A DNA stretch of 64,000 bases from contig DATAWQ010000110.1 of NCBI GenBank assembly GCA_036267135.1, positions 1-64,000 on the forward strand, read 5' to 3'. A program made the translations under genes and the position numbers. A model generated the notes under the pieces. It made no database searches. It saw only the letters and a list, made by a program, of their open reading frames with translations, and was not told where the DNA came from. Positions 54,549 to 63,272 of the stretch are shown piece by piece. The DNA comes from PALSA-505 sp036267135 (GTDB taxonomy: Bacteria; Actinomycetota; Actinomycetes; Streptosporangiales; Streptosporangiaceae). Numbering within the stretch: the stretch's first letter is position 1; each line of letters opens with the position of its first letter.

Positions 54549-55280
54549 ATGACCGGCAACCTGCTGCTGCTGTCCACCTCGAAGATCTTCGGCGGCCGCT
54601 ACCTCGACTTCGCCTTCGACGCCGTGACCGAACTGCTGCTGGGCCGCAGGCGGCTGGTGTTCGTGCCCTACGCGGTGCGCGACCACGCCAAGTACACGGC
54701 CACCGTCCGCGCGGCCTTCGAACCCGCGGGCATCGAGCTCACCGGCCTGGACGAGGTGGCCGCGCCGGCCGATGCGGTGCGCCAGGCCGAGGCCGTGTTC
54801 ATCGGCGGTGGCAATTCCTTCCGCTTGCTGCGGGCGCTGCAAGACCGGGACCTCATCGACGTGATCAGGCAGCAGGTGCTGGCCGGGGCGCCCTACATGG
54901 GGTCCAGTGCCGGCTCGAACATGGCCTGCCCGTCGCTGCGCACCACCAACGACATGCCGATCGTGCAACCGGCCTCGTTCGCCGCCCTGAACCTGATCCC
55001 GTTCCAGCTCAACCCGCACTACCAAGACCCGGAACCGGGCAGCCGCCACATGGGGGAGACCCGGGAGGATCGCATCACCGAGTTTCTGGAGGAGAACGAC
55101 GTGCCCGTGCTCGGCCTGCGCGAGGGCTCCTGGCTGCGCGTCGCCGCAGACACCGCGGCCATCGGCGGCGTCGTCGGCGCGCGGTTGTTCTCCCGCGGCG
55201 GCCCGGCCACCGAACTGGTCCCGGGCGATGACGTGTCCACCCTGCTCACCACCCCGGCGCGGTTCGACGCCGGCCCCTGA
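54549..55280 (+). CDS. pepE: Peptidase E (alpha-aspartyl dipeptidase, family S51)
   Basis: A 243-residue cytosolic peptidase that splits Asp-X dipeptides. The Ser nucleophile lies in YMGSSAGSNMA, the active-site histidine in QLNPHYQDPE, and the oxyanion loop in AVFIGGGNSFRLLRAL. Length and motif order match S51. Starts ATG, 5 bases after the amidohydrolase-like gene. Confidence 0.92.
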   Translation: MTGNLLLLSTSKIFGGRYLDFAFDAVTELLLGRRRLVFVPYAVRDHAKYTATVRAAFEPAGIELTGLDEVAAPADAVRQAEAVFIGGGNSFRLLRALQDRDLIDVIRQQVLAGAPYMGSSAGSNMACPSLRTTNDMPIVQPASFAALNLIPFQLNPHYQDPEPGSRHMGETREDRITEFLEENDVPVLGLREGSWLRVAADTAAIGGVVGARLFSRGGPATELVPGDDVSTLLTTPARFDAGP

Positions 55281-55295
55281 CCGGCGGCCGACCGG

Positions 55296-56513
55296 TCAGT
55301 CGTCGATGGCCTGATAGGCGCCGGCGAAGAAGTCGCTGAACACGGCCGGTGGCACCGGCGAGGTCATCAGCCGCTGGGTGAGCAAGATCAGGATCATCTC
55401 TTCGGCCGGGTCGGTGTAGACCGTGGTGCCGGTGCCGCCGGTCCAGCCGAAGCTGCCGGGACCAGGGCCCAGGTTGGTGCGCCTGGTGATCACGTTGACC
55501 CCGAAGCCCCAGCCACCTTGGCCGGCGAAGAACATCTCGTTTTCTTCCTTCTGTGCGGCGGTGAGGTGGTCGGTGGTCATCAGTTCGACGGCCGGCCTGG
55601 ACAGGATGCGCTGTGGCCCGGCACCTCGCTCAGCCGCGGGCCGACCCTTGTTCAGCATCATCGTGCCGAACGCGAGCAGGTCGTCGGCGGTCGAGACCAG
55701 CCCGCCGCCGGCCGAGGGGAAGGCGGGCGGCTGCGCCCACGCGGACTCGCGAGGGTGATCGAAGAGCACGAGTTCGCCGGTGTCACGATCGGGCCCGTAC
55801 GCGGCGGGCAGCCGGCCCAGCTTGCCCGCAGGCACGTGAAAACTGGTGTCGGTCATGCCGAGCGGCCCGAACAGCCGTGCAGCCAGTACCTCCTCCAGCG
55901 GGCGCCCGGTGGCCCGGGCCATGAGCACCCCGAGCACGTCGGCGCCGGTGTGGTACATCCACTTCTCGCCCGGCTGGTAGACGAGCGGCAGGCCGCCGAG
56001 CCGCTTCATCCACTCATCGGGCGGGATGGGGGCGGCCAGCGGGCCGGGGGACAGGCCGGCCTCGGCCATCGCCTGCTGGATCGGCGGCTTGCCGTGGGTC
56101 ATGACCGCGCCCAGGCCCATCCGGAACGTCAGCACATCGCGCAGCGTGATCGGGCGGTGGGCCGGGACCGTGTCGTCCAGCGGCCCGTCGGGCCGGGTCA
56201 GCACCCGGCGGTCGGCCAGTTCGGGCAGCAGGCCGTCCACCGGGTCGTCCAGCCGCAGCCTGCCCTCTTCCAGCAGCGTCATCGCGCTCGCCGCCGCGAT
56301 CTGCTTGGTGACCGAGGCGATGCGGAAGATCGCGTCGCGGCGCATCGGCTCCCCACCGCCGTCGGTTTCGGTGCGGCCGAGCACCAGCACGTGCGCCTCG
56401 CCCCGCCGGGAGACGGCGGCGACCAGCCCGGGCACCTCGCCGCTGTCCACATGCCTGGCCAGCATCTCGTGCATCCGCTCCAGCCGTGCCGCCGACAAAC
56501 CTGACCGGCCCAT
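55296..56513 (-). CDS. Serine hydrolase of the beta-lactamase/transpeptidase-like family
   Basis: A 405-residue class C-like hydrolase (esterase EstB/DD-carboxypeptidase relatives). The S-x-x-K motif is IASVTKQIAAAS, the Tyr motif PGEKWMYHTGADVL and a late WGFGVNVI / FGWTGGTGTT region gives the HxG-like triad element. No signal peptide, so it is probably cytosolic. ATG 56513 is preceded by GGGGAGGA. It is convergent with pepE (16-base gap). Confidence 0.9.
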   Translation of the reverse strand: MGRSGLSAARLERMHEMLARHVDSGEVPGLVAAVSRRGEAHVLVLGRTETDGGGEPMRRDAIFRIASVTKQIAAASAMTLLEEGRLRLDDPVDGLLPELADRRVLTRPDGPLDDTVPAHRPITLRDVLTFRMGLGAVMTHGKPPIQQAMAEAGLSPGPLAAPIPPDEWMKRLGGLPLVYQPGEKWMYHTGADVLGVLMARATGRPLEEVLAARLFGPLGMTDTSFHVPAGKLGRLPAAYGPDRDTGELVLFDHPRESAWAQPPAFPSAGGGLVSTADDLLAFGTMMLNKGRPAAERGAGPQRILSRPAVELMTTDHLTAAQKEENEMFFAGQGGWGFGVNVITRRTNLGPGPGSFGWTGGTGTTVYTDPAEEMILILLTQRLMTSPVPPAVFSDFFAGAYQAIDD

Positions 56514-56613
56514 CGCGTCCTCCCCGTCACGAGCGGACCGTTTCCGCCCTCTCGATCCGTAGACCAGGCCGCCCGGCGGAACTAACCGGGGCTAGCGCGC
56601 AAGCTGGTTCGCC

Positions 56614-58650
56614 TCAGTAGGGCACGCCCTCGGGGGCCGGTGTCGATCCGGTAGCGGTCCCCGAGCCGGTGCCGAACGCCACCGCCGCCCGGGCGGCGCC
56701 GCCGTACACCGGCCACGAGCCGGTCACCCGCACCGCGGAAAGCCCGGCGGCCTGGGCGTGCAGCACCACCGAGATCGTGCTGCGCGCGCCGCTGCCGCTG
56801 ACCGTCAGCGTGCCGCTGATCTTCACCCCGGGCACGAGTTCGTCGCCGGTCAGCGTGAGCTGGTGACCGTGATGGGCGGTGATGCTCCCGCCGTACAGGC
56901 CCGTGTCGTGGTTCCCGATGATCGACTCATACCGGGTCCAGGCGTCGCCCGCGGTCAGCACGGCGGCCGCGGCCAGCCGCCGCGTGGCCGGGCTCGCGTG
57001 GCCGGAGGCGACGGTGACCGGGGCGACCGCGCCGAGGTGGCCGGCGAACGTGCCGACCGCCCTGACGGTGGGCACGTTCGCCGCGCAGGACACGTTAAGC
57101 CGGCCCAGTGCGGCCGGGGCGGCCACGAAACCCTGGATGATCTTCGACGCGCAGCCGTAGGAGTCGCCCTCGCCCACGACGTGGGTCTCGTTGGCGAGCT
57201 CGACGAACCGGCTGTCGCCGCCGATCTCCGCCTGCACCTCGGGCACCCCGGCCGGGGGCGTCCAGGTGTCCAGCGAGCCGCCCAGGATCAGCACCGGCAA
57301 ATGGCGGGGCAGGAACGGCGGCGACTGCGGGATCGGCGGCTGGGCGGCTTTCGGCTTGGGCCAGTCCAGGCAGGCCGTGAGGTTCTCGGTGTTCTGGTCC
57401 ATGGCCAGCCACTGGGCGGTGGTGAACGGCGCGAACGTGCTGGCCGGCAGCGTGGCCTCGTTCGCCCGCAGGTCGGCCAGCCGTGCGGACGGCGCCGCCG
57501 ACATCGGGTAGAGCTGCGGGTAGTCCAGGCAGGACACGGCCATGTACAGCTCGACCGAGTACTGGTGGACGGGCACGCCGAAGTAGGCCTCGTCGATGGC
57601 CAGCCTGGACGCGTACAGCCGCAGCAGCGGCGCGGGCTGGCCGCCGTCGAGGTAGGCGCGGGCGGCCGCGTCGAGCGCGGCGTAGATGCCCGGGTCCTCG
57701 GCGGAGTCGCTCACCAGGTTGACCAGGCCGACCACACCCATGCTGGCCCGCACCCGCTTACCGTCGGGGCCGGGCACGGTGCCCGTCGCCGGCGTCTGCG
57801 CCAGCCGGTGCGCCAGGGCCTCGATTCTCGGCCAGGACGAGCCGCCCACCGCCGCGCAAGCCGGGGTGCGAGCGCACACCGTGTCGAAGTCGCCGGGCAT
57901 GGTGACGATCGAGCTGCGGTACCAGGGGTCGAGCGACTGCACCTGGTAGGTCGAGTCGAGCACGACGCTGCGCACCATCGACGGGTAGCGCGCCGCGAAC
58001 ACCTGCGCGAACCAGGAGCCGTAGGAGTCGCCGTACAGGTCGATCCTGGGCAGCTTCAGGGCGTGGATCACCGCGGCCAGGTCCGCGGCCGCCGGGGCCG
58101 AGGTGAACAGGTCGGAGGCGTGCACGTACCCCCCTCCGGTGGTCGGCCAGCGCTTGTTCAGCGCGTCCGCGCACGACCCGACGACCCGGGCGAACGCCAC
58201 CGTGCCCGACGTCTTGGTGTAGTTCTGCTCCCGTGGGCAGTTGAGCACGGTCGAGCATCCGGTGCCACGCAGGTCCACGGCCAGCATGTTGTCCCGCCGC
58301 AGTAGCGACCCGTACATCGGCCGGTACCCGCCAGCCACCGACAGGATCGACGGATAGCCGGGGCCGCCTTCGACCGGGACCACCGTGCCCGCGCCGGGGC
58401 CGCCCGCGGTGGCCGGGTACCACCGGTAGCACACCGAGATCTTCGGGCTGCTGGCCGCGTTCTGCCAGTCCAGTGGCACCCGGAGCGTCCCGCAGTAAGC
58501 AATCGGCTTCGCCTGGCAGCGGGTGAGCCGCTGGGATCCGACCCGCACGCTCGCCGCCGCACCCGGCGCCGCCGACGCCGCGGTCACCTCGCCGGGCCCG
58601 ACCAGAGCCGCACCGACCACCAGCGCACAGACCAGCCAAGATCGCCTCAT
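56614..58650 (-). CDS. Secreted tripeptidyl-aminopeptidase-like alpha/beta hydrolase
   Basis: A 678-residue exported hydrolase. ATG 58650 gives a clean signal peptide (MRRSWLVCALVVGAALVGPGEVTAASAAPG). The core is a TAP/SlpD-like alpha/beta hydrolase: oxyanion VEGGPGYPS, nucleophile DLYGDSYGSWFAQVFAARYP (G-D-S-Y-G), acid/His in VLILGGSLDTWTPPAGV and LANETHVVGEGDSYGC. The TAP-like C-domain sits after residue 420. A beta-sandwich (residues 560-678) ends the protein. It probably trims tripeptides from secreted proteins, as in Streptomyces. Confidence 0.9.
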   Translation of the reverse strand: MRRSWLVCALVVGAALVGPGEVTAASAAPGAAASVRVGSQRLTRCQAKPIAYCGTLRVPLDWQNAASSPKISVCYRWYPATAGGPGAGTVVPVEGGPGYPSILSVAGGYRPMYGSLLRRDNMLAVDLRGTGCSTVLNCPREQNYTKTSGTVAFARVVGSCADALNKRWPTTGGGYVHASDLFTSAPAAADLAAVIHALKLPRIDLYGDSYGSWFAQVFAARYPSMVRSVVLDSTYQVQSLDPWYRSSIVTMPGDFDTVCARTPACAAVGGSSWPRIEALAHRLAQTPATGTVPGPDGKRVRASMGVVGLVNLVSDSAEDPGIYAALDAAARAYLDGGQPAPLLRLYASRLAIDEAYFGVPVHQYSVELYMAVSCLDYPQLYPMSAAPSARLADLRANEATLPASTFAPFTTAQWLAMDQNTENLTACLDWPKPKAAQPPIPQSPPFLPRHLPVLILGGSLDTWTPPAGVPEVQAEIGGDSRFVELANETHVVGEGDSYGCASKIIQGFVAAPAALGRLNVSCAANVPTVRAVGTFAGHLGAVAPVTVASGHASPATRRLAAAAVLTAGDAWTRYESIIGNHDTGLYGGSITAHHGHQLTLTGDELVPGVKISGTLTVSGSGARSTISVVLHAQAAGLSAVRVTGSWPVYGGAARAAVAFGTGSGTATGSTPAPEGVPY

Positions 58651-58707
58651 GCCGGTCACTATACGGAGAGGTCAGGCGGGCGGGAGTGGGCCCCGGGCGG
58701 CCCGCCG

Positions 58708-60129
58708 TCAGTGCGCGAACGGGGTGCGGGTGTCCGGGGCCACCAACGGCACGTGGCCGCTGCTGCTGCTCTCAGCCTGCAGGGCCTTGACCTGGTTGCG
58801 GATGTCACCGGCCAGCAAGCTGGCCAGATCCTGGCTGAACCCGTTGCGGATCACGAAGCGCAGCACGGCCACGTCGGTGAGGTTTTCCGGGAACGTGTAG
58901 GCAGGGACCAGCCAGCCTCGCCCGCGCAGCCGTTCAGACAGATCGAAGACCGAGTAACCACGAACATCCTCCCGCAGCCTGACCGCGAACACCGGCAGTT
59001 CGCTGCCGTCGGTGATCAGCTCGAACGGTCCGATTTTGGCGATCTCACCGGACAGGAACAGCGCGATGTCCTGGCAGTTCTGCTGCACCCGGCGGTAGCC
59101 ATCGAAGCCGAGCCTGATGAAGTTGTAGTACTGGGCGGCCACGTGGCCGCCGGGCCGGGAGAAGTTCAGCGCGAACGTCGGCATGTCGCCGCCCAGGTAG
59201 TTCACCCGGAACACCAGGTCGTCGGGCAGCGCGGCCGGATCCCGCCAGACCACCCAGCCCACGCCCGGGTACACCAGGCCGTACTTGTGACCGGACGCAT
59301 TGATCGACTGCACCCGCGGCACCCGGAAGTCCCAGGACATGTGCGGGTGCAGGAACGGGGCCACGAAGCCGCCGGACGCGCCGTCCACGTGGATCGGGAT
59401 GTCGAGCTGCTTGTCCGCCTGCAGCCGGTCGAGCGCCTCGCTGATCTCCAGCACCGGCTCGTAGCTGCCGTCCTGCGTCGACCCCATGACGGCGACCACG
59501 CCGATGGTGTTCTCGTCGCACCTGGCCGCCGCTTCCGGCCCGGTCAGGTGGTAACGGCCGGGCGCCATCGGCACCAGCCGGGGCTCCACTTGCCAGTAAC
59601 GGCAGAACTTCTCCCAGCACACCTGGACGTTGGCCCCCATGACCAGGTTGGGCTTGGCCCCGGCGGCCCCACCCGCCTCCCCTGCCCCCTTCGAGCGCGC
59701 GCGCCAGCGCCACAGCAGCGCCATCCCGCCCAGCATGCAGGCCTCGCTCGACCCGGTGGTGGAACAGCCCGGCGCCTCGCTGTGCGCGGGCGCGTGCCAC
59801 AGCTCGCCGAGCATGTTCACGCAGCGCCGCTCGAGCTCGGCGGTCTGCGGGTACTCGTCCTTGTCGATCATGTTCTTGTCGAAGCATTCGGCCATGAGCT
59901 GGGCGGCCTGCGGCTCCATCCAGGTGGTGACGAACGTGGCCAGGTTGAGCCGGGCGTTGCCGTCCAGGATCAGCTCGTCCCGCACCACCTGCAGGGCGGT
60001 GTCGGGCAGCATGCCGCGGTCGGGGATCCGGTAGCGCGGTATCCTCCGGCCGGCCTCGCGCACGTAGACCGGGTTGATGTCGAGTTCGGCATCCCTGTCG
60101 TCCTCGCTCACCTTGCCGTGCAGTGGCAT
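58708..60129 (-). CDS. gadB: Glutamate decarboxylase
   Basis: A 473-residue PLP enzyme that makes GABA from glutamate and consumes a proton, giving acid tolerance. Motifs: GCSTTGSSEACMLGGMALLWRW, IGVVAVMGSTQDGSYEPVLEIS, DIPIHVDGASGGFVAPF and the PLP-lysine SINASGHKYGLVYPGVGWVVWR. Length matches E. coli GadB. ATG 60129 follows GGGAG. No antiporter gadC is adjacent, so it may serve GABA metabolism rather than acid resistance. Confidence 0.95.
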   Translation of the reverse strand: MPLHGKVSEDDRDAELDINPVYVREAGRRIPRYRIPDRGMLPDTALQVVRDELILDGNARLNLATFVTTWMEPQAAQLMAECFDKNMIDKDEYPQTAELERRCVNMLGELWHAPAHSEAPGCSTTGSSEACMLGGMALLWRWRARSKGAGEAGGAAGAKPNLVMGANVQVCWEKFCRYWQVEPRLVPMAPGRYHLTGPEAAARCDENTIGVVAVMGSTQDGSYEPVLEISEALDRLQADKQLDIPIHVDGASGGFVAPFLHPHMSWDFRVPRVQSINASGHKYGLVYPGVGWVVWRDPAALPDDLVFRVNYLGGDMPTFALNFSRPGGHVAAQYYNFIRLGFDGYRRVQQNCQDIALFLSGEIAKIGPFELITDGSELPVFAVRLREDVRGYSVFDLSERLRGRGWLVPAYTFPENLTDVAVLRFVIRNGFSQDLASLLAGDIRNQVKALQAESSSSGHVPLVAPDTRTPFAH

Positions 60130-60169
60130 GGCCGTCTCCCTGCTAGCTGCCTGTGGGCCTGGGCGGTGA

Positions 60170-60943
60170 TCAGGCTATCGCTGGGCGCCGCCGGGTGTAT
60201 CGGCAGAACAGGTACCCGTTGTCCTCCAGCACATGCTGCAGGACGAGCTTGCCGGTCTGCACCGCGCTCGTCCCCACCGCGATCCGGCTGGCCGCGCCGC
60301 TGGCGACCAGCGGGCTGATGCTGAGGCAGAGCTCGTCGAGCAGTTCGTCGGCGGCGAGCTGACCGAGCAACTGCGGCCCGCCTTCGGCCAGGATCCGGCG
60401 GTAGCCGCGCTTGGCCAGTTCGTCCACGGCGAAGCCCAGGTCGGCGGTGTCGTCGCCCGCCACGATCACGTCGGCCAGCTTGGCCGCGTCGGCCCGCAGT
60501 TCGGCGGGGGCCTGCTCGGTGGTGATGATGATGGTGCGCGCCCCCGGCAGCGCCGCGGTGAGCAGCGGCGTGCTCAGGTCGAGGCTCACCCTCCTGGTGA
60601 CCACCGCGATCGCCGGCACCGGGGGGTCGTCGCGCAGCCCCGGCCACAGCTCCTCGGGGCGTACCGCGGCGTACCGCTCGGCCCTGGCGGTGCCCGCGCC
60701 CACCAGAATCACATCACACAAGGTCCGGAGCAGAGCGAACAGGTTGCGGTCGCCCTCACTGGACAAGCCGCTGCTGCGGCCGCGGATCGTGGCCGCGCCA
60801 TCCGCGCTGGTCACCATGTTCGCGCGCACCCAGGCCCGGTCAGAGCTTGGATACGCGTAGAGCTCGGCCAGGTCCTGCCGGGTGAGGTCGGACGGGCCGT
60901 CGGGTCCCTGGGAACCCTGTTCGGGTGGAAAGATCAGGCGCAC
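60170..60943 (-). CDS. RibD-like pyrimidine reductase family protein
   Basis: A 257-residue protein with the RibD C-terminal/DHFR-like fold: RANMVTSADGAATIRGRSSGLS, DVILVGAGTARAERYA, ILAEGGPQLLGQLAADELLDELCL. Single-domain reductases of this type reduce a ribosylamino-pyrimidine in riboflavin-like pathways or act on other substrates with NADPH. No rib gene is close, so the role is open. Confidence 0.85.
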   Translation of the reverse strand: MRLIFPPEQGSQGPDGPSDLTRQDLAELYAYPSSDRAWVRANMVTSADGAATIRGRSSGLSSEGDRNLFALLRTLCDVILVGAGTARAERYAAVRPEELWPGLRDDPPVPAIAVVTRRVSLDLSTPLLTAALPGARTIIITTEQAPAELRADAAKLADVIVAGDDTADLGFAVDELAKRGYRRILAEGGPQLLGQLAADELLDELCLSISPLVASGAASRIAVGTSAVQTGKLVLQHVLEDNGYLFCRYTRRRPAIA

Positions 60944-61048
60944 GATGAGCAGTCAATCAGACCGGGGCAGGGCACTGCGTAGCAGATGACGTCACTGCGG
61001 GGATATCTGCGAAAAGAGTCCGTCGGCGAGACGGGAGATGCGCAACAT

Positions 61049-61067
61049 CACGTGCCTGTCGCACGTG
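61049..61067. promoter_or_regulatory. Two CACGTG palindromes in the gap between the reductase and glgX
   Basis: CACGTG at 61049-61054 and 61062-61067 with 7 bases between form an inverted repeat (CACGTG is self-complementary). Lies about 100 bases upstream of the reductase start and beyond the glgX stop; either a transcription-factor site or a small terminator. Confidence 0.4.
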
Positions 61068-61115
61068 CCGGAATTGGCTTGTGTGCAGCCTGAAATCAGA
61101 TGTCGGCTTTGCGGC

Positions 61116-63272
61116 CTACCGGGCGGCCGCGCCGTCGGCCGGGTTCACCGCCCGCAGCACCAGCACCGCGCGCTCGGCCACCTCCACCTTCCCACCGGGC
61201 GGCAGCTCTTCAGCCCCGGCCTGCGGACGCGCGCAGGTGCCGGCCGTCGTGTCCACCGCAACCTGCCAGCAGGCCGCGAAGCCGGATCCGGGCAGCGCGA
61301 ACGTGACCGGCTCACTGCGCGCGTTGAACAGCAGCAGGAAGCTGTCGTCAGGCAGGCCGGCGCCGCGCTCGCGCGGGTCGGCGACCGCGGCGCCGTTCAG
61401 GAACACAGCCAGCGCGCCAGCCCCTGGGTCGCGCCAGTCGATCTCCTGGCCCGCCGGGGTCAGCCAGACCACGTCGCCGGGACCGTCCGCCGGGCCGCCC
61501 GGCGGACGGCCTCCGGTGAGGAAGGCCCGCCGGCGGAACACGGGGTGACGGCGGCGCAGTTCGGCCAGCGCGGCGGTGAAGGCCAGGAACTCCCGGTCGC
61601 GCCCGGCTAGCTCCCAGTCCAGCCAGGAGATCTCGTTGTCCTGGCAGTAGGCGTTGTTGTTACCGGCCTGGCTGCGGCCGAACTCGTCCCCGGCCGCCAG
61701 CATCGGCATGCCCTGCGAGCAGAACAGGGTGACCACGAAGTTGCGCCGCTGCCGGTCCCGCAGGCTGGTGATCTCCGGGTCGGCCGAGGGCCCCTCGGCC
61801 CCGCAGTTCCAGGATCTGTTGTCGTCGCTGCCGTCCCTGTTGCCCTCGCCGTTGGTCTCGTTGTGCTTGTGGTCGTAGCTGACCAGGTCGCGCAGGGTGA
61901 AACCGTCGTGGCAGGTGACGTAGTTGACCGACGCGGCCGGCCTGCGCCCGCTGGGTTCGAAGATCTCGCTCGACCCGGCCAGCCGGGACGCGAGCGCGGG
62001 CAGCGTGCCCGGGTGCCCGCGCCAGAAGTCCCTGATCTCGTCGCGGTACTTGCCGTTCCACTCCGACCACGGCGCCGGGAAGTTGCCGAGCTGATAGCCG
62101 CCGGGACCGGCGTCCCACGGCTCGGCGATCAGCTTCACCCGCGACAGCACCGGATCCTGGCCGGCCATCCGCAGGAATGCCGCGCACGTGTCCACCGGAC
62201 CGCGCTCGCGGGCCAGCACGGGCGCGAGGTCGAACCGGAAGCCGTCCACGTGCATGTCGGTCACCCAGTACCGCAGCGAGTCCATGACGAGTTGCAGTGC
62301 GCGCGGGTGCCGGACGTTCAGGCTGTTCCCACAGCCGGTGTCGTCGGCGTAGCGGCGCGGGTCTTCGTCGTGCAGCCGGTAGTAGGCCGCGTTGTCGATG
62401 CCGCGCAAGCACAGCGTCGGGCCGCCAGGGCCGCCCTCGGCGGTGTGGTTGTAGACGACATCCAGGATCACTTCGAGGCCGGCCTGGTGGAGCGTGCGCA
62501 CCATGGACTTGAACTCGCTTACCTGCCCGCCCCGCTGGCCGGACGACGAGTACCGGTTGTGCGGGGCGAAGAAACCGATCGAGTTGTAACCCCAGTAGTT
62601 GGTGAGCCCCCGCTGGGCCAGCGCGGCCTCCGCCACGTGCTGGTGGACGGGCAGCAGTTCCACCGCGGTGACACCGAGCCCGCGCAGATGCTCGATGATC
62701 ACGGGATGGCCGAGCGCCGCGTAGCTGCCGCGCAGCGCGGCGGGAATCCCCGGGTGGCAGCGGGTCAGGCCGCGCACGTGCGCCTCGTAGAGCACGGTGT
62801 CCTGCGCTGGGATGACCGGCGGCCTGTCGTCGCCCCAGTCGAACTCGGTGCTGGTCACGATGCTGCGCGGCATGAACCGCGCGCTGTCGGAGGCGCTGGC
62901 GACCGCGGGGCTGGCCGTCCGGTGGCCAAACACCCGCCTGGACCACCTGACCTCGCCCTCGACCGCCGTGGCGTACGGGTCGAGCAGCAGCTTGGCCGGA
63001 TTGCACCGATGTCCGCTGGCCGGCTCGTACGGCCCGTGCACCCGGTAGCCGTACCGCTGGCCCGGCCCGATGCCGGGCAGGTAAGCGTGCCAGACGAAGC
63101 CGTCCCGCTCGGTCAGCCCGACCCGGGTCTCGGCCGCCGAGTGGACGCCGCCGTCCCCGCTGAACAGGCACAGCTCCACCCGCTCGGCCACCCGGGAGAA
63201 CAGGGCGAAGTTGGTCCCGGCGCCGTCCCAGGTCGCGCCCAGCGGAGCGGGCCGGCCGTGCCAGACGCGCAT
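61116..63272 (-). CDS. glgX: Glycogen debranching enzyme GlgX
   Basis: A 718-residue GH13_11 enzyme that removes maltotetraose/limit-dextrin branches of glycogen. A CBM48 module opens the protein (HGRPAPLGATWDGAGTNFALFS, residues 1-110). The catalytic barrel has GIDNAAYYRL, HVDGFRFDLAPVLARE (nucleophile Asp), VKLIAEPWDAGPGGYQLG (acid/base Glu) and YVTCHDGFTLRDLVSYDHKHNE with the transition-state Asp. The start abuts the stop of the acyl-CoA dehydrogenase gene with no gap (TGA then ATG), so the two are cotranscribed. Confidence 0.95.
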   Translation of the reverse strand: MRVWHGRPAPLGATWDGAGTNFALFSRVAERVELCLFSGDGGVHSAAETRVGLTERDGFVWHAYLPGIGPGQRYGYRVHGPYEPASGHRCNPAKLLLDPYATAVEGEVRWSRRVFGHRTASPAVASASDSARFMPRSIVTSTEFDWGDDRPPVIPAQDTVLYEAHVRGLTRCHPGIPAALRGSYAALGHPVIIEHLRGLGVTAVELLPVHQHVAEAALAQRGLTNYWGYNSIGFFAPHNRYSSSGQRGGQVSEFKSMVRTLHQAGLEVILDVVYNHTAEGGPGGPTLCLRGIDNAAYYRLHDEDPRRYADDTGCGNSLNVRHPRALQLVMDSLRYWVTDMHVDGFRFDLAPVLARERGPVDTCAAFLRMAGQDPVLSRVKLIAEPWDAGPGGYQLGNFPAPWSEWNGKYRDEIRDFWRGHPGTLPALASRLAGSSEIFEPSGRRPAASVNYVTCHDGFTLRDLVSYDHKHNETNGEGNRDGSDDNRSWNCGAEGPSADPEITSLRDRQRRNFVVTLFCSQGMPMLAAGDEFGRSQAGNNNAYCQDNEISWLDWELAGRDREFLAFTAALAELRRRHPVFRRRAFLTGGRPPGGPADGPGDVVWLTPAGQEIDWRDPGAGALAVFLNGAAVADPRERGAGLPDDSFLLLFNARSEPVTFALPGSGFAACWQVAVDTTAGTCARPQAGAEELPPGGKVEVAERAVLVLRAVNPADGAAAR